In this document: one piece after another, positions 1-14,459 of the stretch | Numbering within the stretch: the stretch's first letter is position 1 | Layout: each line of letters begins with the position of its first letter | Source: Moringa oleifera | Lineage: Eukaryota > Streptophyta > Magnoliopsida > Brassicales > Moringaceae | Assembly (NCBI GenBank): GCA_021397835.1 | Contig: JAJFZO010000094.1 | Coordinates: 4,008,501-4,072,500, forward strand | Direction of reading: 5' to 3' | DNA length: 64,000 nucleotides | The notes under the pieces: generated by a model | Databases searched by the model: none | What the model saw: the letters and a program-made list of their open reading frames with translations, nothing else | Told to the model about the DNA's origin: nothing | Program-made: the position numbers and the translations under genes

Positions 1-2785
1 GATTATACAGAGTCTATACTTTAAAGTGTATATAAAGTTTATGACATAAAGCTATACGAAAACTTAACAAATTTTACACAGATTAAAAAATTAAAAAAAT
101 AAAAAAAAAAATATTATTTTCATTCAATCTATTTTCGTCTAGATTTTGGAGGAAAAGTATATGAACCTCAATACTACGAGAAGAATAAAAAGTTAAAAGT
201 GTCTTCAAAGATTAAGGAATCTCATGAGAAGAGAGAATAAAAAATTAAAAAAAAAAAACACTACTTGTACCCAACAAACATGAAACATATTTTTGTATTC
301 TTTGCTCAAGCACTAAATAATTAAAAAAATCAAAAATTATGTACCTTAAGATTTTTTAAAAATTGTTCATCAAGAATTATTGACAATTTCAACGATTTTT
401 TTTAAAAAAAAAAGATTTGCTATTTGAGAAAAATGATAGAGAAATAGGGTTTAACAATTTCTTTGAAAAAAATAAAAGAGAAAAAATTTAAAAAAAAATA
501 ACACTATATAAAACAACACTCACAAATAAGATTCTCTCTTAATTTTAAAAATCAAAAATCAAAAATCAAAAAATTAAATTAATAAAAACAATCATTTTAC
601 AAAAATGTTATTTCATAAAAAAAAAAAATCTTTATTTTTGTTTTTACCATCATTAAGAGGCTAGCGTCGATTTCTTCAAATTTGCTTTAAAAATATAACT
701 TAGTGATCAGCCTTTAAAAAAAAAAAAAAAGAGGATAGTGTCCCTTTTACCAATTTCCTATAAATATTTTCATTCTTTGTCATCACTTTTCTAACAAAGT
801 TTGCCATAAGAGCAAGAATATCATTAAGCATAACAAGTTCCAAGTTCATCATTTAACCGCTAGCTTCCTACTACCATGTATATCATCACTTTGAATTTTC
901 TCTTCCTTCATTTTTCTGGATAGAATATTAATTGGAGGAATTATTCTTAGTTTAATTTATGCTTCAATTAGGAATATACTGATACAGCAGCTACATAAGC
1001 AAGTTAATGGGTTCTGTAAGTAACATGAATTTCAAGTTTTCTTGAATTTGTACCCAAGAAAATTAAACATAGAAAAACCCAACTGCCCTTAAAGATTTCT
1101 TTTTTTCCATTGACAACTTGAATTAAGCCTTAATTAAGAAATTAAACCTGCCAGGTGTCAGCATTCAGTAGTTTAGGTCATTATGATTCCATGTGAAGAT
1201 AACACCTGAACCAAATAAACATGCTTAATTCACAGTATCCGTTGCAATTAATAGCTCTGTGAATTCATGGCAAGACACTAAACAACACAAAATCTCCTTG
1301 AGACAAGGAATTCCTCTTCTTCCGATGCCAGCCTTGGTTTCCTCCAATTTCCTCCTTTTTTCTTTGTTTCAGTAACAAAACATGTGGATGACGATCTTCA
1401 TCGGGTTCACAAAACATGTTCTTAATTATTTTTTGATCAGCAGCCAAAATTTTAAATTCAGGGTCATTAATTCAATCTGCAGTACCGATATAGACATCTC
1501 TATATTCGTTTTTACTATAGTTTTTAAAATTTTAATTTGAGACACCCAAGATTTACTAATTTTAATTTATTTTAATATTTTCTATATATTAATTTATATT
1601 GTTTTGCTTATAATATAATATTATATTTAACAACCCATTACAACAAAATGAAATGGTCATTAGTACTAATTTTGTGAGAAAAAAAGCCATTATAATGTTA
1701 TAAAATTAGAATGATTACCATTTTGTAGTTAATTATCTGATTTATAGTTTTATATGCATAATTTTGATGATATTAAATTCTATGCAATGAAGAGTGTAGT
1801 TTTTAATTTTATGCTAAAGAATATATATTCTCTATTTTTTTGAGTTATTTTATAACAAAAAATGCCCCTAATTTTAAAATAAATTTTTAAATATATAAAA
1901 TGTACAAATTGAAGTATTGCTTATGGACATCAAAAGCATAGACCAGGAATGTATGCTAGATTTCTCATTTGATTTCTTAGTACTTGGCTTGCAAATATTT
2001 CCCTAGAAGCAATGCAGAAATTCTAGAAAATAGAATTAATCTTTTTCTAATTTTCTTCTTATGCCTGGATCAATTTGAGAAAGTATATATCCTAAGCCAT
2101 TTATAAATGACAACATTAGGACCCTAATTTAGTATATAAGATACTAAATTAATCATCTGACAGCAAACCTAATAATCAATCGTGCTGGAAAGTACTTATA
2201 ACAGGATTAGACTGAGCTAAGTGAATGATTTATTATTACATGACAATCAAGGGTTGTCTGATGAGAAGCTAGTGCATAGTCCTTTGCAAGAACAGCATCA
2301 CCATTAACCAGACCAGCATGGAATGTAGCATGCAGTGTATAAAATAAAGAGTGAACCCACGTGATGAGAAGAGAAAGGAGGAAACCGTGTAGGAAGCAGC
2401 AGCCCCACAGGGAATCACAAAGACGTGGGGATGGCGGAAGATCCGGCGACCCTTCTGCTGCTTTGCTCTTTCTCTCTTCTTCCCATCTATTCATACTGTT
2501 CCTGCCAGCTAACAATCCCAATACAAAAGATATTTATATATACTTAATTTGCTACTTCATTTCTAGTTCCCGTAAGGGTTTTTCTGTCTATTTCGAATAT
2601 ATACTCGGCTTTCACACATTTTGATTATTATTAAAAAAATGCAAGAACACCCATCTCCACTAATATAATATAGATGTTACTTTGAACTCTCTACATATAG
2701 GCCCTGTGGAGCAGTTGTGTTATAATGTCTATCTGCTACAACTGGCCTTAGCTAGGTAGTTCAACATCTGGCTCTTTTACTCTCA
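1..2785. other. AT-rich intergenic DNA upstream of the bHLH gene
   Basis: No coding exon is supported here. The first 1 kb is dominated by A- and T-runs. Short open frames around 1265-1447 and 2207-2624 lack any family resemblance, splice context or biased codon use. The last few hundred bases should hold the promoter and leader of the bHLH gene at 2786, but no unambiguous TATA box or start site could be fixed. Confidence 0.6.
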
Positions 2786-4180
2786 ATGGCACTTGCCAGG
2801 GACAACATGGGCTCCATTCAAGCTTGTCCCTTCTATGGGAAAGTGTCCGTAGGAGAGCTTTCATCCCCGTTCGAGGAAGGAGATGCTATCGAGAAGACTA
2901 GTGTGATTGCCAGCAAGAACTTTGCTATGAGCAGTTCTTCCTCAAGTTCTGGTCCGAGAAGTGTGAGTAATTCTAACGGGTTCGTGTTCAGGGCTGCTGC
3001 TGAGTATCATCAACCTGATGAAGCTCATTCTCTGATAAACTTCAAAGACGGGTATGATAGTTTAGTGCATGCTAATGGATCTTTGCTTAGTTTTGAGCAC
3101 AACGAGAGGGTTCCAGGCAGGAGCACTTTTCTGAAAACCAGCAGTGACTACTCTGCGTGGGAGGGCAATTTTACTCATGGCTATCACTGGAATCAGATGA
3201 ATCAAAAGTGCAGTACTGATCCACGATTAATGGAGGATTTTAACTGCTTTGAAACTGCTGGCAGTTTTGGCCCCCTAACCAAAGAAAACCATGGGGACTG
3301 GTTGTACTCCGAAGCAACTGTGATCACCACTGATAGCATCCAGGAGGCTGGATCACCAGAAGCAGCCTGCCTTAAGCGTCCTTATATGGTACTTAATTTC
3401 TTCTCTTGACTCCAGCAATCGTTGTCGTGATCATCTTTATAAGTAGCTCCTTAATTAATCTTGTCTAATCCACGGCTAACTCTGAAAGCTTTGGTTGCAG
3501 GGAGAAAGTTTCCAAGCTTTGAAGAAGCAGTGCATGAGCAGTACTAGCAGTACTAGCAGTGCTAGTAGGAAGCCGAAGCCCAAGTCTCCTCCATCGAAAG
3601 ACCCGCAAAGTATTGCAGCCAAGGTTTACTTCATTTCTACGCAGACCTAATTAATTGTGACATTGATTTAGTTCTGTCTCTTGCAAATTAAGCAAAGTTA
3701 AAGTGAAAGAATGTTTGTCTTCCAGAATCGAAGAGAAAGGATTAGCGAGCGGCTCAAGATACTGCAGGAATTGGTACCCAATGGCTCCAAGGTTAGCACA
3801 TGCTTGCTCCTTCAAAGCGACAAAGCATCTTCACCTTCTTAAAGTCGAATCTCTTCTCGTTTTCTTCCTGTCTGAATCTTGTCTTCTACAGGTTGATCTG
3901 GTTACCATGCTAGAGAAGGCCATCAGTTATGTCAAGTTTCTTCAGTTGCAAGTGAAGGTGAGACTCGAAATAAGTGATCTTCATCTTCTTATTTTTTATG
4001 TACATATTCATGCCTTTGTTCTCAGTTGATATATATCTCATTATTTCTTTGATTTAGGTTTTAGCAACGGATGAATTTTGGCCGGTGCAAGGTGGAAAAG
4101 CTCCTGATATTTCCCAGGTGAAGGAAGCCATTGATGCCATTCTCTCGTCTCAGAAAGACAGGAACTCAAGCTCAAAGTAA
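2786..4180 (+). CDS. RHD6/RSL1: RHD6/RSL1-class bHLH transcription factor (5 exons, 326 aa)
   Basis: Exons 2786-3388, 3501-3623, 3726-3791, 3892-3957 and 4058-4180 join in frame with GT-AG junctions to 326 residues. Residues 1-230 are Ser/Asn-rich and variable. A basic region begins at DPQSIAAKNRRERISERLK (about 235-253). The helix-loop-helix follows to about residue 286, with exon joints inside it. The tail VLATDEFWPVQGGKAPDISQ (287-306) ends in a helical DAILSSQ segment. That tail and the AAKNRRERIS basic region are typical of class I RSL factors (RHD6, RSL1), whereas class II members (RSL2, RSL4) carry YARKRREKINERLK. In Arabidopsis, class I RSL proteins start root-hair development in the nucleus of hair cells upstream of class II RSLs. 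The basic region has Ala where many G-box binders have His but keeps Glu and Arg. Class assignment is firm; RHD6 versus RSL1 orthology is not decided. The ATG is the first in frame and gives a family-like length. Confidence 0.93.
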
Positions 4181-5610
4181 TTGGGTTTTGTGGACATGAT
4201 GATGAAGAAGACAAGAAGAGAACTAATTATAATGTTAATTATTAGCATAACTTAAAAGGACAAATTCATCACTGTTTTGGAAACTACTGATGCTGGATTC
4301 GCAGAAAAAATTTGAATAGATAACAATTTTCTTTTGTCGTTTTTCTTTTCCTTCTGAAGATCATGTAGTGAAATTCCTGCAATTTGATATCTACTGAAAC
4401 TGCAACTGCAACCTTGCTTTGGCCTCATTGCCAGAAAATCTATCTGTTTTGTCCTTTCTATATATTTATATATATATATATATATATGTACATGTTTTTG
4501 TTGGAATGATCAATGATGGTTCTATTCTTTATATTTATATCTATCTTATGATTTTCAGATAAATACCCAACAACGTTATAGATTAATGATCAAGATATTC
4601 ATTTCAAAGGTGAAGGCACTAATTAATACCAAGAGGATTGATTAAGACAATTAATCCACCGCCTCTTCCATCCCCAGTTTTTCTTTTCTTCAATTTAATT
4701 TCCTAATTTATGGGAAAAATTAATATCATTGATCGATCTTTATGAAAGTTCGATGATAATCTTACTTGCTTTTATCAAACTCGCAGACGAACATGAAAAA
4801 TTTAGTGTAGAGTTTGAATCATAGATTGGCTAGCTATATGGTATTTAAAATTAATTAAATATATGAATTGTCTATGAAGAGATGCTCGATCTTGGTGAGT
4901 TGACTGATTTGCCTTACCAGTAATGTGTACATGAGAGACCATATATATCATGCACATGGACAACAATGCAACAATTATAAAACAGACGTAATTCCTTGCC
5001 AAATTAATATCGTTGACTACTGACTTGTCCAGCAAGAGGAACTCTAATTCCCCCTAAACTAAAAAATCAATTTCTATTGCAATGTTTTCAACCATCGCAA
5101 CATTAATTTATATTATTTTTTATACCATAAGAACAGATCGTACAATATTGCTAACATCATAGTATTAATTTTACTTGCATGCAAATTTTCTCGGAGATTT
5201 GATCCATAAACCCTAATACCGCACTGGTTCATGCATGATCATATATATATATATATGTAAAACAGATAACCCGTTTGTTCTATTGATTAATTAAAGATGT
5301 GAAGGTAATTAATCTCTGTCACGTTTTTGAGATCTCAGTCATCAATTAATGAGCTCGGTGTTTGTATTGCCCTAAGTCCGTATTAACAGTCACATGGCTG
5401 AATCGTGTGGCTAATCCCACATTAAGCGTTACGGAATTTCTCAATTTCAAAGTGGATGAACCAAACAATTAACATCTTTAATATGTATTTTTAAACAAAA
5501 TATATATTTTTATGGAATATTTGACTTGCTTTCATTTACACATTAACCAGTTGATTCGGTTCAAAACTTTAATTATTTTTTTATTAATTTCTGAGGATAT
5601 TCTTCAGAAT
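4181..5610. other. intergenic DNA downstream of the bHLH gene
   Basis: This stretch holds the 3' untranslated region of the bHLH gene followed by AT-rich DNA. An alternating TA run lies at about 4468-4488 and another at about 5241-5256. No exon, RNA gene or mobile element could be supported. Confidence 0.55.
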
Positions 5611-5765
5611 ATGTCGTCATATATTGCCATAGATGCTTTGGTGTTTGCTTTTATTTTCGACATGTGGGGATATTCCATGAGATGCATTTCTTTCCCATTC
5701 TATTGGCCTGCCCTGCTCGAGATACCTCACACTTAATTTGCACAAATGGAAGGTACTTACATAAT
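5611..5765. repeat. tandem duplication, copy 1
   Basis: The block starting ATGTCGTCATATATTGCC and ending with TACTTACATAAT recurs almost perfectly at 5775-5931. The only clear difference is a 2-bp insertion near the start of the second copy. The spacer (CATGTAATT) also recurs just after copy 2, near 5953. The near identity points to a recent local duplication. A short open frame across copy 1 shows no known domain. Confidence 0.9.
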
Positions 5766-5774
5766 CATGTAATT

Positions 5775-5931
5775 ATGTCGTCATATATTATGCCATAGAT
5801 GCTTTGGTGTTTGCTTTTATTTTCGACATGTGGGGATATTCCATGAGATGCATTTCTTTCCCATTCTATTGGCCTGCCCTGCTCGAGATACCTCACACTT
5901 AATTTGCACAAATGGAAGGTACTTACATAAT
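5775..5931. repeat. tandem duplication, copy 2
   Basis: Second copy of the 5611-5765 block, about 164 bp downstream. It contains TATTATGCC where copy 1 has TATTGCC; the remainder reads the same by eye through the shared end at TACTTACATAAT. Confidence 0.9.
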
Positions 5932-8900
5932 TAGTTTTTGGTTAATTAAATAGCATGTAATTATTTAGTGAAAAGAGGATTTAATTAATTAAACTGTTCT
6001 CATTTGTGTATATATATGGCGTCGTACCTAGCTATTGGATCTAGTGGATTTACATAAATATTTTGGCATCAAATTCTATCAGTGTAGCATATGCTAATAT
6101 CCGCAACAATTAATCATGATTAGGAGGAAATGAATTCTTGTTTGCTCACTTAGAACTAAATCTCTCTTTATTCTAAAACTGCAAGTGGCTGCTATCAATG
6201 GCGCAAGTGGTATACATATACCTAAAATCAAACCCTAGGAGAAATAGATGAGACACTTTACCTCATATATAATTAATTTTAAAGTAAACATACAAAAAAA
6301 CCCTTACATTATATGAATTTTGAAATATTGATTGATTCAATTTTATCTTTAATATTTTAATTTGATTTAATTTATTATTTTTGATCTTTGTAGGTTAATA
6401 TATCAAGTTTTATACAGGAAATTTAATCTAAAAACTCCATTTATATTATAAGCAGATAAATAAGATGCATTAATTATGATGATAATTAGTGCAGATATAG
6501 ACCTGCATGCTCAAATTTGTATAGTTGTATGCATGTATTTCCACTATATGTATATATTATAGTGTAACATTATTGGTGAAATGTCTGGTTAATTAATTTT
6601 GCATTATTCAAATTGATCCTGGATTTTAGTTTCTCTTCTCTTGCACTTAATTATTTTGTATGGAATCCGAGGCAGGTATATATATTTATACAATAAGATA
6701 GAAGAAACAACAGAAAATTCACGCACATTAATTCTCCTGTTTCCCCAATTAACTAATTATTTTCAATAGTTTATCACCAAATGATTGAATTATCTGTCTT
6801 TTTGACCAAATAAAGTATAATCTATGTATATACATACACACACACATGCATTTATGTTTATAGCTAGCAAGATAAGATTCAGCATTAATATTCTAATTGC
6901 ACATAGAAAATTCAAGAAAGTCATCTTTATTGGCTTTTAATTACCAAAAACCTATACATACCCAATTGCTCTAAATCACAATTTGTCAGATATTGATTCT
7001 GGTTTGCAAAATCAGAAATTAATTTGCAGCCTAATGATGAGTGCCAAAGATCAATTTATGCGACTGAAATCACTAAAATTAAACATGAAAAACAGCATAA
7101 ATTAAAAAAACAAAAGATAAATCACAAGATTTTGTATGATCAATTTTTACGCTTAAAAATATGACATTTCCATTCACTAATGATCTTATTTACTCGCGTT
7201 AATTAGTTTTGGGCTGATTGAAAAAATAAAGTGTTATAAATGAATGACATAGAAAAAAGATATATAGCATATAATATAATAAATATATAACAATTAAGAG
7301 GTCATGTGATGGGGAAGAATGGCAGGGTGTCCATTAATAACTCAAAATGTATGTATGGGTCATGCAACCCACCCTAATAGTGAGCATGCACACATGCAAA
7401 GTCTCATGCATGACAACATAGGTTGGGCGGCTGAGAGCTGCCAGCCGATGTATCAAGCAATCCAATGGCCTAAATTTTAATGAATCAGAACCATTAATTA
7501 TAGAAACAGACTGGTATGGTGCACTAATTCTTCCTTTCAGGTCTCCAATATTGTTTTGTCCTCATATCATCTCAAAATCCATCACATCATGCGTTTATAA
7601 CGTGACGTGTCTACGTTTGAAATCTGAATTCAATTTTACAACTACCCTTTGAAAATAATCCTTATTTAATAACTTGGAAGATGGTATCAATTTATATATG
7701 CAACTGGTTCTAATTAATTTATGATATGAAGAAAATAAATATATATATATATATAGTGTGAAATGCGGCTGCAATTTGTAGGAATTTAAAGTCGATTTGT
7801 CTGAAGACAAAGACATGCATGTAATGTTGATTTGTAGTAGAAGCTAATAAAGGGATGTCGATGCATATGTAAAGCCACAATTTGCATGCATTTAGTCAAT
7901 GCCTTCATGCATTCTCATCCACACTGTTTCTATCACTTCAATTAAATAATATATATATATTTAAAAATTAAATGAACAATATTTGCGATGTAAAGGGAAT
8001 CAGAATAAAATGGCATTTATATTTATGAGAATTAAAACAATTAAGCATTAACATTTAAAATTATTAAAATTTTCATGGGCAAACCCTAATTTTGTTTTAT
8101 GTGAACAAAATTATTTGATTTGGTCATTTTTGTTTGGACATAAAGTCAGATTAATTAAGCATATAATTGAATCACTAAATCAAACTTTTATCTTAATTTG
8201 CATATTGAACAATTAAGGAAGATGTCATATTGTCTCAAGTAGGTACACAAAATGAAAGCGCGCTGCCATAGAAATGTCTTGCTACTTAATTTTGATTAAT
8301 TAGGTAAAGAGGATTGAAAATGTCATGTAGATCCCAAACTTTTCAGAGACAAGAATTAATGGTGAGGAAGATGAGATGCAAGTTGGGTTTTGATTTAAGG
8401 ACATGATCACATGGATAATCACATGCAAAATCCCAGATAAGCCGCTGTCTATATATAGTTAATATAAGGAACTCAAATTCAATGGACCAATAGAATGTCT
8501 ATTTCAATTACTTATAAATAAACTACTAAAAGAATATTTACTTTCAAGTTAGCATATTGATTTTTAGTGATAGTTTAATATTAATATATTATGAACCATA
8601 TTTTAATGATGTAAAATATTAATATTAGTTTCAGTACGGTGAAATATTATGATAATGAACTGAAAACTCTGAAACAATAAATCAGATCATGACCTAGAAA
8701 TGCAATAATCTAAATTGCCGGATAAAGAGCCCAACCCGACCTATTAAAATTCACTTGTATAAGGTTTACTCAGTTAACCAATTTAAATATAACTTTGTTT
8801 AATACTCAATATAATGTCAAGCTTGGAAGGTACGACCCTTTGTTTACCCTCTACACTAAATTTAGAGAAATCTAAAATCAACATTATAGTCAAATATTAT

Positions 8901-11039
8901 TTTACTCAGATATTAATATTTACAATTTTTTTTTAAAATATATATATATATATATATAACTTTAAAATATGTTTATTTATAAATAATTAGAATAGACAAT
9001 AAAAGTAGCGAATAAAAAATAAAATAAATAAAAATAGAAATTAAATTCAAAATAAGGTGTTTACTTTGGTTGTAAGAATCGATAATCTCGTTCATATGTT
9101 TATTTCGATTTGAAATCAAAATAAACTGTTATAAATTTATTTGTATATTTTTTAAATAAATTTATATATTTTTAATTAAAAATGATAATTTTTATAATTA
9201 ATTTTAAAAACATAAATAATAAAATATTTTTAAAATAAAAACAAAACATTAATTTTTTATTTTAATAAATAATAAAAATTTAAAAAAATATATGTAATGA
9301 ATTTATATCACTTTGCTAATATATAGCCAATCATTAAAAAATAAATTCTTAATTTATAAAATAAAATATAGATATTTTTATGTTTTTTATTTTATCTATA
9401 AATTTGAAAATAAATGAAAGATAAAATAATAATTTGAATTTGGATTCATCATTCTCATCCTATATTTCTAAATTCATATAAAATTTATGTAATTTTATTT
9501 TCATTTATGATAAAAGTAAACCAAAAAAATGAAATTCATTATGATTCCTACTTCAGTTTCACAATCTTAACTAATAAATATACAATTAGTTTATAGGACA
9601 AAATGGCATCTCCATTTTAAAATCATAATTATATGTCATCATGGATTTCCAGCTTTTATTCACATTAAATATATAAATTTTGTAATATATAATTATTATT
9701 TATTTATTTATTTATTTATTTTGCAATTCCTTTCATTAGATTGAGGGGCAATGTTCGATCTGACTCTTGATTTGTTTGATCTTCAATGTGAATGGCATTC
9801 CCCATGCAGCCATGTGGGAATGTGTCTCCCAAACAAGGCCCAAAGGCATTGAAATTCCTTCGTTTCCCCTAGAAGGGTAAGAACCATTTGACTATTGGCC
9901 AATTATTGATTCCCTGTCTGCATGACCATCTAACAAGATAAGATCTTCAAATCATATCTCGCTCATCAAATTAAATGCAGATCACTCACCTCACATCATC
10001 ATCATCCAGATTCATCTCACATTGTTACCACTTCAACAACAATTTTTTTGGGAATTAAAAAGATTCCAATAATATTTAAATTATCAACAAGTGATAAGCT
10101 AAACTAATCAAAATTTTAGGGGTTTTATGGTAAATGTGAAACCATCAACGGACAAGTGAGCCAATGAAAATATCTTGGCAGCCAAGTCACTAATCTGGAT
10201 TATTTGATCTAATTTTTTATTAAAAAAATCTTGTAGATATGAAAAATAAAGAAAAACATATTCATTAATAAAGATATATGCAATTAAAAAAATTAAACTG
10301 TATTTTTTTGATCAAGTAATAATTATGATAATCATGATTTAAACATTTAAAAATAAAAATAGCCATTAAGTCATTTAAATGTAAAAATAAATATTTAGAT
10401 TATCTAGCAAAATATTTACTTCTAAATAATTATATATCATCTAAGATATTTCATGTGAATAAGTGAAATTTGCATTATTTTATAGAAGTAGTATTCTAAG
10501 AGCATCTTCAACTTTCAACACCGAAATTTGCATTATTTTAGTGTTAAAAAAATATCTTTTTAAAATATTTTAATATTAATTTTTTAATTTTAAATCAATT
10601 ACATTAAATTGTTGTAATCAATATTTTTAATAATATTTTATAATAATTATTATTAAATAATATTTATAAATAATTAAAATTATATTAAATATTAATTTTA
10701 TTTTAAAGCTCTTAATGAATTATATTTAATAACATAATTTTTTCATACTAATATAAGTTATATATTTAATTATTTAGTTAAAATGAAAAGAAAAAAATTT
10801 TTAAAAAAGGATTTGGTGTTGTGAACAGTACAGCATCAAATATGGTGTTGTGGTGTTCATATCATTAAAATGGTGTTCTTGGGATAAGTAGACTTTTGGA
10901 AGGGTTTAAGAAACTTTATCAAAAAAAAAAAAAAAAAAAGAATTAGAGGCATTGAAAATGAAAATCTTATATAACGAAGTTTGATTTGAAAATTTTCATA
11001 AATGTGAAAAAATGATGAAGCTGCTGTTATAAAAAAAAT

Positions 11040-11260
11040 TAATTTATTAATATTAAAAATATTTTTTTAAAAAATTATAATATCAAAATTTTAAAAAATT
11101 TACAAAAAAATAAATTTTATATTAAAAATTATTTAAAATTGAGAAATAAAACCAACATATTATTTTTTAAGATATTTTAATTATAAAAAAATTTTAAATT
11201 TTTATTATTATTTAAACCAAATCCAACATAAATCAAATTAATAAATTAAAATTTAATTTA
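11040..11260 (-). repeat. AT-rich dispersed repeat, copy A
   Basis: The segment near 11161-11220 reads as AGATATTTTAATTATAAAAA followed by a TTTTAAATTTTTAT block. It matches the segment near 14650-14700 and is the reverse complement of blocks near 11975, 13335 and 15535. Limits are approximate because all copies are diverged. Confidence 0.5.
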
Positions 11261-11939
11261 TTATTTTGTTAAACATAAAGTTTGATCAACCTAAATAAAT
11301 ATTAAATTTTTATATTTTTTATTATTTCCTAAATATGTGTATCATAATAATTGATTATTGAAATATAGATTTACTTATTCAAATCTTTGCTCGAAATATC
11401 TTCATTAATGAAAGAATCATTCTCGTATTTTGCTTACAATATTTGTGAAACTTTTATCTTAATATGAAAATAAAAAAAAAATCTAAATCTCCGTCTAAAT
11501 ATTATTCACAGTGGAAAGCAACCGAAAAAGAAAGGAAATGTAAATAAAAAATAAATCAGTAACCTTTCTATTTCGTGCCCTTTCCTTTCTAAAACGGATC
11601 AATAATTTTAATAATTTCCTTTTGAATAAAATATGTCATAGTCTCATGAACATTTCATGAAAGCGGCATGTGTATCCATAATACATGAATAAGACATGAA
11701 ACATGCTTCGATGAATTACTTTAATATCAAATTTCCTAAATATTCAAACCTAATTATATCAAAAACTCGTAAATATTATACTCCAAAACTAGCTTTCTCC
11801 TATTTTCTAACATTTGGAGATTTCATCATCAAAGTGCTATCACAGTAGTTATATTGGGATTTAAAAAACATATATAAGATAAAAGTTATATAAAATTTTA
11901 ATATTTTATTTATGTTTAGATTTAAAAAATAATAAATTC

Positions 11940-12260
11940 AAATTTTAATCTATCGATTTGATTTAAATTGAATTAATAGTTTTTTTATTATTAAAATACT
12001 TCAAAAACGATTCAAATAAAAATTTTTATTTTATTTTGAGCATATCTCTTAAATTTGAATAATTTTTGATATAAGATATATTTTTAAGATTTTTTAAAAA
12101 TTTTAATAGTATAAATTTAGATATATATATATATATATAGTATTTAAAAAACTTTAAAACTTTTTATAACGTTTAGTTGAATATTATTTTATATTTTTAA
12201 AAATTTTTAAGTTAAAATTTATTGTATATAATATTTTTAATTTAAACATATTTAATATTT
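11940..12260 (+). repeat. AT-rich dispersed repeat, copy B
   Basis: It contains TTATTATTAAAATACTTCAA then AAACGATTCAAATAAA near 11985-12020, and ends in an AAGTTAAAATTTATTGTATA block near 12210-12230. Both parts have counterparts in copies C and E at similar spacing, so the repeat unit is about 300 bp. No open frame or clear terminal inverted repeat was seen. Confidence 0.55.
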
Positions 12261-13289
12261 AAATTTGTAATAATATTTTATTTACTTTAATAAATTAAAA
12301 ACTGATTTATTATTTTTTATATAAAAAATTTTAATTAATATCTTGAATAAATATCAAAATTTTATATAATTAATACATATATATATATAATGTAATTTGA
12401 ATCAAAGATGATAAATATTAAACCATCGAGGGGCTCTTAAATTGGTTTGACCAATAAAAACAGAAGAATGGTCTAACTAATTCGATTTTAGCTTTGCGTT
12501 GAATTTATTGATTTGATGTTCAAGAGGCTGAGGCCTTCAATTTGCAAAAACCACGGAAAAAAACAATAATTGAGTATCTTAATTCTCAGTGAAAATACTC
12601 TCCTAATTAATAATATTCTTATAAATTAATCAAAACACTAAGAATTAAACATCAAATCCTTAATAAAATCGGGTTTTCTTGGTAGATCGGAATCGCGGAG
12701 AGAAATCACTTCTACCTCAAGAAAAGAATTTTAATTTTTTTTCATTTTATGGAAATTGATTTTATTTGTTTGGATAAGGCTGCATGAAGAACTTATACTC
12801 CAAGAACGCCACACGTGAAAATGTGAGGAGGACCCACATGACCAACTGATGAATCTTTTTTTGCCTAAAATCAGGTGGGTTTTCCCAATCAGACCACATT
12901 GTTCAGGGGGCCAATGAAGATCTATCAACTACAACACCAACGCTAAGTGGATGACCAGACACTTTATAATGTCCCAAAAGGGACACTGTGGTCCTTGCAA
13001 TTGTGGACGTCCAATTTCACCACAGAAAATGAGAAAGGCCTCCCTCGCTGTCACTGGCTGTGCGCTGATTGGACCAAATGTCGCCTGAGAAAAGGAACCT
13101 GTTCTCTGGTCAAAAGGGTAACTTACATACATAATTAATAAAGTTTGGTGACTGATAGTTCCATATTTTCTATCATAAGTCACTTTGAATATTATTATTT
13201 TTAAATAATATTAAAATTAAAAAATTATATTATATTAATTTTTAATTAAAATTATAATATATCGATTAAGTTAATTATATATTTAATTT

Positions 13290-13610
13290 TTTATTTGATT
13301 TAAATTAAATTTTATTTTAAATCATAATAAAAAATTAAAAAATTTTATTGTTAAAATATCTCAAAAACAATTCAAATAAATTAGACATTTCATTTAAAGT
13401 ATTTTCATCAAATTAAATTAATTATCAATTCATAATTATTTTTTATAAATTTTTAAACTTTTAGCTCTACAAAATTTTTTAAATATAATTTTATTACTCA
13501 CAAAACCATAAATTTTTTTATAATTAGAACTTAAATGTTTATTTATTTCTATAAAATATTTTAAGTCAAAATTCACTATACAAAATTCTCAATTTGAATA
13601 TTAAATTAAA
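13290..13610 (+). repeat. AT-rich dispersed repeat, copy C
   Basis: It contains TTGTTAAAATATCTCAAAAA near 13348 and AAGTCAAAATTCACTATACA near 13562, in the same order and spacing as in copies B and E. Confidence 0.55.
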
Positions 13611-14459
13611 CACCATATACAATTAATTTAATTGATATTTTAAAGTATAAAATAAAAAATAGATATAAATATTTTTTATATATATTTACCTTAAAAAGAG
13701 TCATACAAAAATCTAAATAAATTTCCAACATCATAGAGAATTTTATGGTAAAAATGATTTTAAAAAAGACAATATCCATGAACGATTTAAAATTCCAAAT
13801 CAAGGCAAGTTAAAATCTAATAATATTATTAACCGGTTTCTTTTAATTCTTAAAAAAAAAATGGAGAAAGTAATCTTGATTTTAGTTTCCACAATTAATT
13901 AGTGGATTGATGAGTGAGATGTTGCCTCACCCATTCAAAGTTTCTTTTTTTAATTAAACAAAAAAAGAAAAAGAAAAAGGTGAAGTAGGTTTGTGTCTTT
14001 ATTTAGGTCATTTGAGAATTAAGTTGACATTTTTGCACATTGAAGATGTGCAACCAAAATGCAATGGGAAAATTTTTCGTGGGCAACATCATTTAAATTG
14101 GCCCATGACAACCGACGTTGTTGCACAAGTGAACGATTAATGTTTGACTGTTATAAATCATAAGGGATTGAAAAATTTATTAATTTGAATTATGTTACCT
14201 TTTTGTTTATAGTAATTAAATAGAATATCTAAATAAAATTTATTTTTTAATTTTATATTTATGTAATAAATATAAAAAAAAATTAAAATAAAATATTACA
14301 TAAAATCTTAATGTTTACTGATGTTATCAAAGAAACATTGATACTCTAAAAGTCATCAATCAAACTTTAATTTACTAATTTGAATTAAATTAAATTTTAT
14401 TAAAAATTTAATAGTTAAAGATATTTAAATTAAAAATCTTATAAAATAAAATTTAATTT

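Noticed and set aside
9771..9842. possible microRNA-like hairpin around CATTCCCCATGCAGCCATGTGGGAATG
   Set aside because: The stem is only about seven base pairs and the arms do not match a microRNA family I recognise.
12929..13183. overlapping sense and antisense open frames in the composition island
   Set aside because: Neither has a recognisable motif, a preferred start context or splice signals; kept only as an unusual-composition segment.
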